From contig NZ_KE384393.1 in NCBI RefSeq assembly GCF_000425505.1, positions 1-64,000 on the forward strand: a DNA stretch of 64,000 bases. The letters are read 5' to 3'. The notes beneath the pieces are model-generated. The model ran no database searches. It was not told where the DNA came from and saw nothing but the letters and a program-made list of their open reading frames with translations. This stretch comes from Flavobacterium frigidarium DSM 17623. GTDB lineage: Bacteria > Bacteroidota > Bacteroidia > Flavobacteriales > Flavobacteriaceae. The translations under genes and the position numbers were made by a program. Numbering within the stretch: position 1 is the stretch's first letter; each line of letters opens with the position of its first letter. This document shows positions 26,153 to 35,979 of the stretch, in pieces.

Positions 26153-27547
26153 TTATTTTTTTGGATCATCACTGATGTTTACTTCGGTTACAGTTCCGTA
26201 TTTTGAAACGATGTCTCTTATTTCAGATGCTCTACCTACAATAGTAAATTGTAAATTATCTTTCGGGAAATAAGTAGCAATTATTTTGTTTGCTTTAGCC
26301 AAATCAATACTGTCTACATTTTTTTCGAAATCATCAATAAAACTACGATCTAATTTGTACCAAAACATTTGCGATAATAAGCTCGCTAGCTGACCTGAAG
26401 TCTCATATTCTGGAGGGAACTGCCCCTTAACATAATTTTTTGCTGAAGTCAAATTTTGTTGATTAATACCTTTTTCATGTAAGGTGTTTAATACCTCTAC
26501 AGCTTTGTCAAGTGCTGCCTCTGTAGTTTTTATATTTGTGAAGGTACTAATTGTAAAAGATCCACCATTTTTATAGCTGTTAAATGAGCTTCGGGCACCA
26601 TAAGTTAAACCCGTGTTTACTCGCAATTCATCATTAAGCATAGACGTGAAACGGCCACCAAACAATGTGTTTACCACATCAATTGGTACAAAATCACGGT
26701 TGTTACGGCTAATTCCTGTGCTCCCAATGTAAAAGGTAGTCTCGTTAGCATCGTCTTTATTAATCAATAATACTTTTGCTGACGTTGGCTTTTCAATTTT
26801 GGCATTAGCCAAATCTTCCTTTTCATTTGTGCTTTTTTTCCAATTAGAGAATAGTGTTGTAATGCTTTTTTTCATGTCGGCTATAGCAAAATCCCCAACA
26901 ATAGTTATTGCAGAATTTGTAGCGGTATAATTAGCTTCATAAAATTTTTTAACATCGGTTACTGTCAGTTTTTCTACTGTGGTTTTTATACCACTATTGA
27001 TATTGCCATACACATGGTTGCCATAAAGTTGCTGGTCAAAATACGACCCAATAATATTTTTCGGACTCTCTTTTTGTTGTTCTAATCGAACAAGCAATCG
27101 GCTTTTTTCTTTGGTAAATTCTTCTTGGTTAAAGGTAGGGTTTAGTAAAATTTCTTTAAAAATTGCAAGTACCTTCTTTTGATCTTTGGCTGCAAAATCA
27201 GCTGTTACTCTTGCGAACTCCTTATATGCAGCAGTATTGATGGTAGCACCTATAAAGTCAAGTTCGTCATCAATTACGCTTCTTTTATAATTTACGGTAC
27301 CATGTTTGAGAGCTGTGGCAGTTAGTGACGCTAAACCAGACTGAGCGCCATCATAAATGGCTCCTGCAGGTACTATTGCAACTATCGAAATCAATGGCAC
27401 ATCGTGTTGTTCCATTAGATTAACTGTTAGTCCATTATTCAATTTAAAGGTGCTATACTTTGGTAAGCTATATCCTTGAGCGAAAGCATTGCTAACCGTT
27501 ATTAAGAATAGTAAAACGATTACTAGAGGGTTTATTTTAGTTTTCAT
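26153..27547 (-). CDS. M16 peptidase-family protein, inactive-type subunit
   Basis: 464 residues with a signal peptide (to about residue 23, SNAFAQ). It has the two-lobed M16 fold, but the zinc-binding HxxEH motif is absent: the equivalent position reads GLASLTATAL, with Ser74, Ala77 and Thr78 where the active partner has His, Glu and His. The C-terminal domain keeps the Arg-Tyr region (LRVNTGLTYGARSSF) that helps bind substrate. It is encoded 2 bp after the active M16 gene, so the two probably form a periplasmic heterodimer like mitochondrial processing peptidase, with this subunit binding peptide and the partner cutting it. Confidence 0.88.
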   Translation of the reverse strand: MKTKINPLVIVLLFLITVSNAFAQGYSLPKYSTFKLNNGLTVNLMEQHDVPLISIVAIVPAGAIYDGAQSGLASLTATALKHGTVNYKRSVIDDELDFIGATINTAAYKEFARVTADFAAKDQKKVLAIFKEILLNPTFNQEEFTKEKSRLLVRLEQQKESPKNIIGSYFDQQLYGNHVYGNINSGIKTTVEKLTVTDVKKFYEANYTATNSAITIVGDFAIADMKKSITTLFSNWKKSTNEKEDLANAKIEKPTSAKVLLINKDDANETTFYIGSTGISRNNRDFVPIDVVNTLFGGRFTSMLNDELRVNTGLTYGARSSFNSYKNGGSFTISTFTNIKTTEAALDKAVEVLNTLHEKGINQQNLTSAKNYVKGQFPPEYETSGQLASLLSQMFWYKLDRSFIDDFEKNVDSIDLAKANKIIATYFPKDNLQFTIVGRASEIRDIVSKYGTVTEVNISDDPKK

Positions 27548-27549
27548 AA

Positions 27550-28863
27550 TTAATTTTCTACATTAGTTTTTAAAACACCTACTGTTCGATTACTTTTAGT
27601 AAAGTATTTTTTAGCTACATTTTGAATCTCTTGCGCAGTTATTTTATTATAAGCCGCTGGAGCATCAAACATTTTTTTGTAGTCACCAAAAAATACTTCA
27701 TAAGTCCCTATATTTTTTGATTTTCCATTTATGGTTTCTACCTGCTCGTAGAACTCCATCAATTTTTGATTTTTGATCTTTTGTAGCTCTCTCTCTGTAA
27801 CCCCTTCTTTCTTAATTTTTTCTATTTCGGTATAAATTGCTTCCTCTAGTTCCTTTTCATTCACATCTTTATTGGCAGCAGCATAAATGTTAAATAGTGT
27901 AGGGTCAAAGCTTTCGCCGTAATCTGTGAAAACCTCTGTTGCCAACTGTTGTTTGTCAATTAGCGAATTGTATAGCCTAGATGAGTTACCACTAGAAAGA
28001 ATGGCACTTAAAATATTTAATGCATAGTAATCCTCGTGTTTAGATTCTGGAACATGATAGCCAATGATCATGTATGGATTTGCAACATCTTTTTGTACCG
28101 TTATTCTACGTTCCCCTGTTTGTTGTGGCTCAACGATGTGAACTACTGGAGGAGTGGGCTGTGCAGCTATAGGTTCTAGATATTTTACTGCTAATTTTTT
28201 TATTTCGTCATATTTTACAGCTCCAGAAATAACGACAACACAGTTATTAGGAGCGTAGTAGGTTTTAAAGTAGTGCTCTAAATCTTGCTGTGTCCAGTTT
28301 TTCATGTCGTCTTCATAACCTATTACAGGCCAGTGATAAGGATGCTCTTGAAATGCAGTTGCTTGCATAGATTGAGATAAATTACGCCAAGGAGAATTTT
28401 CAAGTCCAGTGCTTCTTTCACTTAATACTACGCCTCTCTCGCTTTCAACTACTTTAGGGTCGATGCTTAAATTGGCAATTCGGTCACTTTCTAAATCAAA
28501 AATAATTTCTGTCGCCGAAGCAGGAAACCAATCTGTGTAGACAGTAACATTTTCTGTTGTATAAGCATTGTTTGATCCGCCATTAAATTCCATTGTTTGG
28601 TCAAATAGCTTAGGACCATATTTTTTGGCTCCATTAAACATCATGTGTTCAAAAAAATGAGATAATCCCGTAATGCCTTGATGCTCATTTCGACTACCTA
28701 CTTTATAAAATAAGTACATGTTAGCATTAGGTATCGAGAAATCCTCAACAATTAGAAATTTCATTCCATTTTTTAAGGTAAACGTTTTGACGTCATCAGC
28801 CTTAATTTGGGCGTTTGTTGAAAAGCCCAAAAGAATTAATAGCGGTAGCATTATCTTCTTCAT
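27550..28863 (-). CDS. M16 zinc metallopeptidase, active subunit
   Basis: 437 residues with a short signal peptide (MKKIMLPLLILLGFSTNAQ). The inverted zinc motif H69-F-F-E72-H73 and the downstream Glu149 (ESERGVVLSE) are intact. First gene of a two-gene operon with the inactive partner. It should degrade short peptides or unfolded fragments in the periplasm. Confidence 0.92.
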   Translation of the reverse strand: MKKIMLPLLILLGFSTNAQIKADDVKTFTLKNGMKFLIVEDFSIPNANMYLFYKVGSRNEHQGITGLSHFFEHMMFNGAKKYGPKLFDQTMEFNGGSNNAYTTENVTVYTDWFPASATEIIFDLESDRIANLSIDPKVVESERGVVLSERSTGLENSPWRNLSQSMQATAFQEHPYHWPVIGYEDDMKNWTQQDLEHYFKTYYAPNNCVVVISGAVKYDEIKKLAVKYLEPIAAQPTPPVVHIVEPQQTGERRITVQKDVANPYMIIGYHVPESKHEDYYALNILSAILSSGNSSRLYNSLIDKQQLATEVFTDYGESFDPTLFNIYAAANKDVNEKELEEAIYTEIEKIKKEGVTERELQKIKNQKLMEFYEQVETINGKSKNIGTYEVFFGDYKKMFDAPAAYNKITAQEIQNVAKKYFTKSNRTVGVLKTNVEN

Positions 28864-28927
28864 AGTTGCATGTATTGTAATGATGTTAAGTGGGTGTTTT
28901 TTATGGGGAATTCTTTTATTACTATAC

Positions 28928-31900
28928 TTATAATGGCAAGTAAATATTAAAAACGGTTCCCTTATTTACTTCAGATGTTACTGCAATACTACCATTATGA
29001 TTGTCTACAATTTTCTTAACGATAGCCAGTCCAATTCCCGTTCCGTTGTACTTGTCTTTACTTCCAAGTCGTTGGAATAACTCAAAAATTTTCTTGCTGT
29101 ACTGTTGTTCAAATCCTATTCCATTGTCTTCATACCTGATATGGCAATATTTACGATCTGGTAAAAGTGCGGGTTCAACAATGTCTTTACTATCAATACT
29201 ATTGCAGTCGATAGAAATCATAGCTGTAGCATCGGTTCTGGCAAATTTTATCGAGTTGCTAATTAAGTTGTGTAACAGTTGTCTAAATTGAAACGGGATA
29301 ATATTAAGTTCGCAAGAATTTACAAGGGTGATTATGCCGCCACTTTGATCTAACTCTTCATATAAATCACCAATGATTTCATTAATGATGTGCTTAAGAT
29401 CAATTACTTCAAATTTTTGATCGTTGTTATTAGTTCTAGAGTAGGCTAATAAATCTTGTATTAATGTCTGCATTCTATTAGCCGAACTCTGTATTTTGAA
29501 AAAATAATCTTTTCCAAAATCAGAAAGGTTTTCATTTTCTTTTTCGATAATTCGCGAAGCAAAGGTTTGTATTTTTCTTAGTGGTTCCTGCAAATCATGA
29601 CTAGAGATGTATGCAAAGGATTGTAACTCCTTATTCATTTTTTCAAGATCTATATTTTTCTGCTCTAATTCATTTGTGCGTTCAAGTACTAAGTTTTCTA
29701 GCTTATTAGTGAATATTTTTTGGTCTTGTATATCTGTACTTGTACCCACCCACATTTGTACATTACCTTCTTCGTCTTTTTGAGGAACGGCTCTACTTAA
29801 TTGCCAACGATAACTACCATCATGTTTTCTAAAACGATGTTCGATTAAAAAATCAGACCCGTTTTCAATGGATTCTTTCCATAAGTTGCTGTTTTTTTCA
29901 CGATCTTCAGGGTGGACGATATTTATCCAGCCTTCTCCATCTACTATTTCTGTTAAACTTAGCCCTGTGAAATCAAAAACCGACTTACTATAATAATAAA
30001 TATTTCCTTCAGGATCAGCTGTCCATACCATTTGTGGCATAGAATCGGCTAATAATTTGAATTTTTGTTCGCGCTCTTGCAATTGTTGACGCACGTGGCG
30101 CTCTCCAGAAATATCTCTAACAGTACCCACCATTTCGTCAGGATTACCGTCTTCATCAAAAAATACTTTTCCCTTAACCTCAGCCCATCTATATGTTCCG
30201 TCATTAAGTATAATACGTGCTGCGTAAAATAATATTCCCGTTGTAAAAGATTCTTCAAAAGCTTGTTGTCTAATGAGTAAATCGTCCGGGTGAAAATTTT
30301 GCAATAATGTGGCGTGGTCTAAATTGGGATTAAATTGAAAGCCCAAGATTTCGATACAACGGTCAGAACAAATGGCAACATTGGTCTTAACGTTATATTC
30401 CCAGATGCCTAATTCGCTAGCCTCAATAACGATACTTAATTTTTGCTCGTTTTCCTCGATTTTATGTCTAGCCAAAACTTGTTGGGTAACATCGACACCT
30501 ATTGCCATTATACCATTTGGATTACCATCATCGTCATAAAGCGGTTCATATGAAAAATCAATGTATATTGTTTCCAGCGTATCATGACGCAATAATTGTA
30601 AAGGTAATTCTTTTGCCGAAAAAGGAATTCGGCTGTTATAAACACCATCAAGCATTTCTTTAATTCCCTGTGAAATGAGTTCAGGCATTGCCGATAGTAT
30701 TGGTTTGTTCATCACTTCGAGCTCTGTTCTGCCCCAAAGTTCTAAAGTTTTACTATTTAGAATTTCTACTATATAGTTCGGTCCTCTTAATACTGCAATT
30801 GCTATGGGCGCTTGCACAATCATTTGCCTTAAATTACGCTCGCTCGTGCGCAGTTTTTCATCTTTCTCTTTTCGCTCAGTTATATTAGGACTTACCGTGG
30901 CAATACCAATAGTTTCTTGTGTAAATTGATCTTTAATTTTTATTCCATTCCATTGTACCCAAAAAGGAGTACCAGTGGCTTCATTCCAAAACTGTATTTC
31001 GTCATATTCATTAGTAGTATTTAAAGAGTCAGGAAAATTATTTGCTGCATTCTCTCTCTCTGATGGTAAGATGCAATCCATAATGGTTTTACCTTCATAA
31101 CTATTCCAGCCTAGCATTTTTAACCCTGCAGGATTGATAAATTGAATAGATGAATCTAAAGCAGTTAAGCCAATATATTCATTGCTAGCTTCTATAATTG
31201 CAATAAGTTTTTGCTTTTCTTTTTCGGCAAGATACTTTTTTGTAATGTCTTGTAAAGTTCCGTTAAAACGAATAGCTACTTTTTCTTCATTAAACCATAC
31301 TCTTCCTCTTACCCTTACTACACGTTGCTGTTTTGTTATCTTATTTTGAATGGTATAATCAACATTGAATTTCCCACCTAGATCGTATTGCAGTGCATTT
31401 TCAATAGCCTCTATCACTCTAGATTTATCAGTGTCAAGAATGGCGGCAATAGCATCATCGATATCGATTTCTGAGTCGTATGGTAGGCCAAACCAATCTT
31501 TCATTCTATTGTTTGCCGTAAACTTATTGGTAATTGGATTTAGATCAAATGTTCCTAATTCTGTTGCTTCAATAGCAAAGTTCAGCTGGTCACTACTCTC
31601 TTTTAGTTTTGCTTGGGCCAAAATCTTTTCGGTAGTCTCTACTACGTTTATCAAAATTCCGCCTACAGTCCCGTCGTCCATTCTAATGGGACTATGAGAA
31701 AAATCAAAATAGCAATCTTCTAAAAATCCATTACGATTTATAGGAAACATCATGTTGTAAAAGTTAACACTTTCTCCACGCATTACATTGTCAAACATGG
31801 GCTCTAAGATGTGCCAAATTTCATTAAAAGTATTGGCAGTACTTTCTCCTAGAGCTGCGGGGTGCTTTAATTTTCCTAAAATAGGACGGTAAGCATCGTT

Positions 31901-32098
31901 GTAAAGCTGGATATACTCCTTACCCCAAGCAATGTATGTTCCAAATGGATTTTCTAACATTGTGCCCACTAAAACTTGTAAATTTTTAGGCCATGTTTCT
32001 GGGCTACCTAAAATGGTGTTTTTCCAATTCTTTGCTCGAAATAATTCGCCCATTTCACCACCATAATTCAGAAAGCTGTGATTTGATTTAGTAGACAT
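28928..32098 (-). CDS. Multi-PAS sensor histidine kinase (orphan)
   Basis: 1056 residues, soluble. An N-terminal PAS-like region (about 20-150, with LGSPETWPKNLQVLV) is followed by five more PAS domains, a coiled coil, an H-box (FAYISSHDLQEPLRKIQTFA) and an ATPase domain (NLISNSIKFAR, EDNGIGFE, GTGIGLAIVKKI). The SHDLQEPLRKI H-box is typical of large PAS kinases in this group. No receiver gene is next to it, so its partner lies elsewhere. The upstream M16 genes are on the same strand, but about 64 bp away and unrelated in role. Confidence 0.92.
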   Translation of the reverse strand: MSTKSNHSFLNYGGEMGELFRAKNWKNTILGSPETWPKNLQVLVGTMLENPFGTYIAWGKEYIQLYNDAYRPILGKLKHPAALGESTANTFNEIWHILEPMFDNVMRGESVNFYNMMFPINRNGFLEDCYFDFSHSPIRMDDGTVGGILINVVETTEKILAQAKLKESSDQLNFAIEATELGTFDLNPITNKFTANNRMKDWFGLPYDSEIDIDDAIAAILDTDKSRVIEAIENALQYDLGGKFNVDYTIQNKITKQQRVVRVRGRVWFNEEKVAIRFNGTLQDITKKYLAEKEKQKLIAIIEASNEYIGLTALDSSIQFINPAGLKMLGWNSYEGKTIMDCILPSERENAANNFPDSLNTTNEYDEIQFWNEATGTPFWVQWNGIKIKDQFTQETIGIATVSPNITERKEKDEKLRTSERNLRQMIVQAPIAIAVLRGPNYIVEILNSKTLELWGRTELEVMNKPILSAMPELISQGIKEMLDGVYNSRIPFSAKELPLQLLRHDTLETIYIDFSYEPLYDDDGNPNGIMAIGVDVTQQVLARHKIEENEQKLSIVIEASELGIWEYNVKTNVAICSDRCIEILGFQFNPNLDHATLLQNFHPDDLLIRQQAFEESFTTGILFYAARIILNDGTYRWAEVKGKVFFDEDGNPDEMVGTVRDISGERHVRQQLQEREQKFKLLADSMPQMVWTADPEGNIYYYSKSVFDFTGLSLTEIVDGEGWINIVHPEDREKNSNLWKESIENGSDFLIEHRFRKHDGSYRWQLSRAVPQKDEEGNVQMWVGTSTDIQDQKIFTNKLENLVLERTNELEQKNIDLEKMNKELQSFAYISSHDLQEPLRKIQTFASRIIEKENENLSDFGKDYFFKIQSSANRMQTLIQDLLAYSRTNNNDQKFEVIDLKHIINEIIGDLYEELDQSGGIITLVNSCELNIIPFQFRQLLHNLISNSIKFARTDATAMISIDCNSIDSKDIVEPALLPDRKYCHIRYEDNGIGFEQQYSKKIFELFQRLGSKDKYNGTGIGLAIVKKIVDNHNGSIAVTSEVNKGTVFNIYLPL

Positions 32099-32484
32099 TT
32101 TTATAAGTGACGTTAAGCAATAATTAATAAACAGACGTTGGTGATAATAGACGATATATATTTCAAACTATTTTTGTTTTCGAAAATGCTAAATACAATA
32201 CCTTTTAAAATAAAAAGGTCAATATATATTCAAATAAAGTCTCCCTCAAAAATATTAAATATAATTGGTTTTTTTAGCGTAATTTAAAAGTCTTTATGAG
32301 TAATGCAGTAGAGTGGAAATAAGTTGAAATATCGATGTAATTATTTTAAATTCAGTACCTTAGAATAAGGTGTAAAATAGTGGTTTTGGCCAGCTTTAAG
32401 AATTTAGATCTAATGGAACTGAGTTTTCATACTTTAAGTTATGAAGAAGCGCTTGTTTAAATAATTTTCGAAAATAGAAATAAA
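32099..32484. other. Non-coding stretch upstream of the orphan kinase
   Basis: About 385 bp of AT-rich DNA without a credible gene. It contains an inverted repeat ACCTTTT/AAAAGGT at 32200-32219 and otherwise only the presumed promoter of the kinase, which I could not place. Confidence 0.5.
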
Positions 32485-32521
32485 AAAGCTTCATTTACAG
32501 CAGAACTGTAAATGAAGCTTT
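32485..32521 (-). terminator. Terminator of the lpd gene
   Basis: A perfect 16-bp stem (AAAGCTTCATTTACAG, loop CAGAA). On the minus strand it is followed by a T-run, and it lies just after the lpd stop. Confidence 0.9.
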
Positions 32522-32543
32522 AAAATGTAATAAGCTTGAAATT

Positions 32544-33932
32544 TTATAAATGAATCACTTCTCCGTATGCATCAGCAACAGCTTCCATTACTGCCTCACT
32601 CATTGTAGGGTGAGGGTGAATAGATTTTAAGATTTCATGCCCAGTAGTCTCTAGTTTACGAGCCACAACTGCCTCAGCAATCATATCAGTAACACCAGCA
32701 CCAATCATGTGGCAACCTAACCATTCGCCGTATTTTGCATCAAAAATTACCTTTACAAAACCGTCAGGAGTTCCTGCAGCTTTAGCTTTTCCTGAAGCAG
32801 AGAAAGGAAATTTACCAATTTTTAATTCGTATCCTTTTTCTTTAGCTTGTTTCTCAGTTAAACCTACCGAAGCAATTTCAGGAGTTGCATATGTACAACC
32901 AGGTACGTTTCCGTAATCGATTGGCTCTACATGTAAACCTGCAATTTTTTCAACACAATTAATTCCTTCAGCAGAAGCAACGTGTGCCAAAGCTTGCCCT
33001 GGTGTAATATCTCCAATTGCGTAGTATCCTGGGATATTTGTCGCGTTGTAAGCATTCACCATAATTTTATCTCTATCTGTTGCAATACCCACTTCTTCAA
33101 GACCAATGTTCTCGATGTTTGTTTTGATTCCAACTGCTGATAGTAACATGTCAGCGTGTAATTCTACTTCACCTTTAGCAGTTTTTACAAACGCTTTTAC
33201 ACCCTCTCCAGAAGTATCAATTCTTTCAACCGATGAATTCGTCATGATTTTGATACCTGCTTTTTTCAAAGAACGCTCAAATTGTTTTGAGATATCTTCG
33301 TCTTCAACAGGAACAACATTTGGCATAAATTCTACAATAGTAACTTCTGTTCCCATTGAATTGTAGAAGTGAGCAAACTCTACTCCAATTGCTCCAGAAC
33401 CAACGATGATCATTGACTTAGGTTGAGTAGGTAAAGTCATAGCTTGTCTATATCCTATTACTTTTACACCATCTTGTGGTAAGTTAGGCAATTCGCGAGA
33501 GCGAGCTCCTGTTGCGATGATAATATGGTCAGCGCTGTATTCTGTAACTTTTTTATCTTTATCAGTAACGTCAATTTTTTTGCCTGGTTTTAATTTTCCA
33601 AAACCATCAATAACGTCAATTTTATTTTTTTTCATCAAGAACTGAACTCCTTTACTCATTGCATCAGCAACACCACGGCTACGTTGTACAACAGCAGGGA
33701 AATCTTTATCAAATGATGAAACAGTCAATCCATAATCAGAAGCGTGCTTTAAATAGTCAAAAACCTGAGCCGACTTTAATAATGCTTTCGTAGGGATACA
33801 ACCCCAGTTTAAACATACACCACCTAAGTTTTCTTTTTCAATTACGGCAACTTTAAACCCTAATTGTGATGCTCTAATGGCAGTAACGTATCCACCTGGA
33901 CCACTTCCTAAAACAATGATATCGTATTTCAT
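32544..33932 (-). CDS. lpdA: Dihydrolipoyl dehydrogenase (E3)
   Basis: 462 residues, the usual length. The FAD-binding GxGxxG (LGSGPGGYVTA) is followed by the redox disulfide C40/C45 (GGVCLNWGCIPTK), an NAD-binding site (IIVGSGAIGVEFA), and the C-terminal catalytic pair H441/E446 (HPHPTMSE). It reoxidises dihydrolipoyl groups of the pyruvate, 2-oxoglutarate or branched-chain dehydrogenase complexes and the glycine cleavage system. It stands alone, so a shared E3 is likely. Confidence 0.97.
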   Translation of the reverse strand: MKYDIIVLGSGPGGYVTAIRASQLGFKVAVIEKENLGGVCLNWGCIPTKALLKSAQVFDYLKHASDYGLTVSSFDKDFPAVVQRSRGVADAMSKGVQFLMKKNKIDVIDGFGKLKPGKKIDVTDKDKKVTEYSADHIIIATGARSRELPNLPQDGVKVIGYRQAMTLPTQPKSMIIVGSGAIGVEFAHFYNSMGTEVTIVEFMPNVVPVEDEDISKQFERSLKKAGIKIMTNSSVERIDTSGEGVKAFVKTAKGEVELHADMLLSAVGIKTNIENIGLEEVGIATDRDKIMVNAYNATNIPGYYAIGDITPGQALAHVASAEGINCVEKIAGLHVEPIDYGNVPGCTYATPEIASVGLTEKQAKEKGYELKIGKFPFSASGKAKAAGTPDGFVKVIFDAKYGEWLGCHMIGAGVTDMIAEAVVARKLETTGHEILKSIHPHPTMSEAVMEAVADAYGEVIHL

Positions 33933-34109
33933 TTTTATAAGTTTCTAAATTAATTGATTTTGCGAATTTAAGGATTTATTCTCTTTTTAAAAAAAATTAG
34001 AGATTCAATTATCAAAACAATGAAGGATTTATCTTAAAAGTAATTATTATACTATTTTAAAGTGCTTCTTACAATTTGATTATTAGCTTTTTAAATCGAG
34101 ATTGGCTTG

Positions 34110-35864
34110 TTAATTTGCGACTGAAAACTGCGAGTTATAAAGGTTTTTATAATATCCATTCTCAAGGTTGACTAATTCTTGATGCGTTCCTTGCTCAACG
34201 ATTAAACCTTGATCCATAACTACAATTTTATCTGCACTTACTATGGTTGCTAATCGATGCGCAATCACAATTGATGTTCGCCCTTGCGTGATCGTTTCAG
34301 TAGCTCGTTGTATTAATTCCTCTGAGTATGTATCTATCGAAGACGTAGCTTCATCAAGAATCAAGATGCTTGGATTACTAACATATGCTCTCAAAAACGC
34401 AATTAATTGACGTTGTCCAGAAGATAGCATAACACCGCGTTCCTTAACATCAAAATCGTAATTATCTGGCAAACTCATAATAAAATCGTGTACTCCAATA
34501 TCTTTGGCAGCAGCCAAAACTTGTTCTCTTGTAATCTCAGGGTTATTTAATGTAATGTTGCTATAAATAGTGTCTGCAAATAAGAAAACGTCTTGCAATA
34601 CCACGGCAATTTGCTTGCGCAAGGATCCTAAAGTGTAGGCATCAATATTTTGACCGTCTATTAAAATAGTACCACTATTAATCTCATAAAATCGATTCAG
34701 TAAATTAATAATGGTCGACTTTCCAGCTCCTGTAGATCCTACAATGGCAACAGTTTGGCCTGCTTTAACATCTAAACTAATCCCTTTTATCACCTCTTCA
34801 TCAGCAATATAGCTAAAGTGTACGTCTTTAAAAGAAATATCTCCATTAAAAATAGGAGCTTCAAGTATGCCTGTATCTTGAATTTGGTCTTGCGTATCAA
34901 TAATTTCAAAAACACGATTGGCGGCAATCATTCCCAACTGCATTTCGTTGAATTTATCAGCAATTTGACGTAGCGGATTAAATAGCATTCCTATAAACAT
35001 AGTGTAGGAAAATAGATCTCCAAAAGTGGTGAAATTATCTCCATTTAAAATACGAATTCCCCCGTAAAGTACTATAAATCCTAGCGTTAAGGACGAAATA
35101 ATATCGGCAATAGGGAAAAAGATGGAGTTATATAATATCGTTTTTATCCATGCTTTTTTATGTTTGTCGTTAATTTCTTTGAATTTATCAGCCTCAATAT
35201 CTTCTCTGTTAAAGAGTTGCACGATTTTCATTCCAGTAACACGCTCTTGAACAAAAGAGTTCATATTTGCAATTTGGTTTCGAACTTCTTCAAAGGCAAC
35301 TTGCATCTTACGCTGAAATACTCTTGTAATTACGACTAGTATTGGCATAGCGATAATTACAATCCATGTTAATTTCCAGTTCATGTAAAACATAAAAATT
35401 AGCACCACAAACATCTTCATTAGGTCACTGATAATCATGAATAACCCTTGACTAAAAATACGGGCTATCGATTCAATATCTGACACGGATCTCGTTACCA
35501 GCTGTCCCACGGGAACAAGATCAAAGTACTTCATCCTAAAACTTAGAATGTGACTAAAGAGTTTTATTCGAATATCCTTGACAATATCTTGTCCAAGCCA
35601 GTTAGCCCAAAATACAAAGTAAAACTGTGAGAAAACCTCAAATAGTAACACAATCCCCATTAAAGTGATGTACAGCAACAGACCGTTTGCGTCCTCTGTT
35701 TGTATGTACCCATCTACCGTTTGCTTTAGTAAATACGGCCTCAAGGCTGCAAATATTGATAGCGATATGGCAAAAATAACCACACCATTAAAACGCCATT
35801 GGTACGGTTTAGTATATTGTAATATTCTTTTAAATAATCGTATGTCAAATGCTTTTGCTTTCAT
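34110..35864 (-). CDS. ABC transporter, fused permease and ATPase (exporter type)
   Basis: 584 residues: six membrane segments (about 20-310), then an ATPase domain with Walker A (GSTGAGKST), Q-loop (VLQDVFLF), Walker B (SILILDEATSSID) and H-loop (IVIAHRLAT). The signature motif reads LSSGQ instead of LSGGQ, a mild variant. The half-transporter layout fits a homodimeric MsbA- or multidrug-type exporter, working at the inner membrane. The substrate is unknown. It lies downstream of truA on the same strand, after a 112-bp gap holding a repeat hairpin. Confidence 0.92.
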   Translation of the reverse strand: MKAKAFDIRLFKRILQYTKPYQWRFNGVVIFAISLSIFAALRPYLLKQTVDGYIQTEDANGLLLYITLMGIVLLFEVFSQFYFVFWANWLGQDIVKDIRIKLFSHILSFRMKYFDLVPVGQLVTRSVSDIESIARIFSQGLFMIISDLMKMFVVLIFMFYMNWKLTWIVIIAMPILVVITRVFQRKMQVAFEEVRNQIANMNSFVQERVTGMKIVQLFNREDIEADKFKEINDKHKKAWIKTILYNSIFFPIADIISSLTLGFIVLYGGIRILNGDNFTTFGDLFSYTMFIGMLFNPLRQIADKFNEMQLGMIAANRVFEIIDTQDQIQDTGILEAPIFNGDISFKDVHFSYIADEEVIKGISLDVKAGQTVAIVGSTGAGKSTIINLLNRFYEINSGTILIDGQNIDAYTLGSLRKQIAVVLQDVFLFADTIYSNITLNNPEITREQVLAAAKDIGVHDFIMSLPDNYDFDVKERGVMLSSGQRQLIAFLRAYVSNPSILILDEATSSIDTYSEELIQRATETITQGRTSIVIAHRLATIVSADKIVVMDQGLIVEQGTHQELVNLENGYYKNLYNSQFSVAN

Positions 35865-35892
35865 TTTTTATGCTGAATTTAAATCAGTATTT

Positions 35893-35979
35893 GGAGCTAT
35901 TTCCTGCTTTTGTTTCAATATTTTTATTTTTTTTTCGATGAAAAAAAATAAAAATGATTTCCACGACAATCAGGGCTAG
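35893..35979 (-). repeat. Hairpin-forming intergenic repeat-like element
   Basis: A 15-bp perfect A/T-only stem (35920-35934 with 35941-35955, loop TCGATG) is set between GGAGCTATTTCCTGC on the left and CCACGACAATCAGGGCTAG on the right. From memory, this pattern (AGCTATTTCC, hairpin, GATTTCC-x-CAATC-GGGCTAG) resembles a degenerate copy of an interspersed repeat common in Flavobacterium genomes. Its right tip provides the truA stop codon. Confidence 0.45.
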
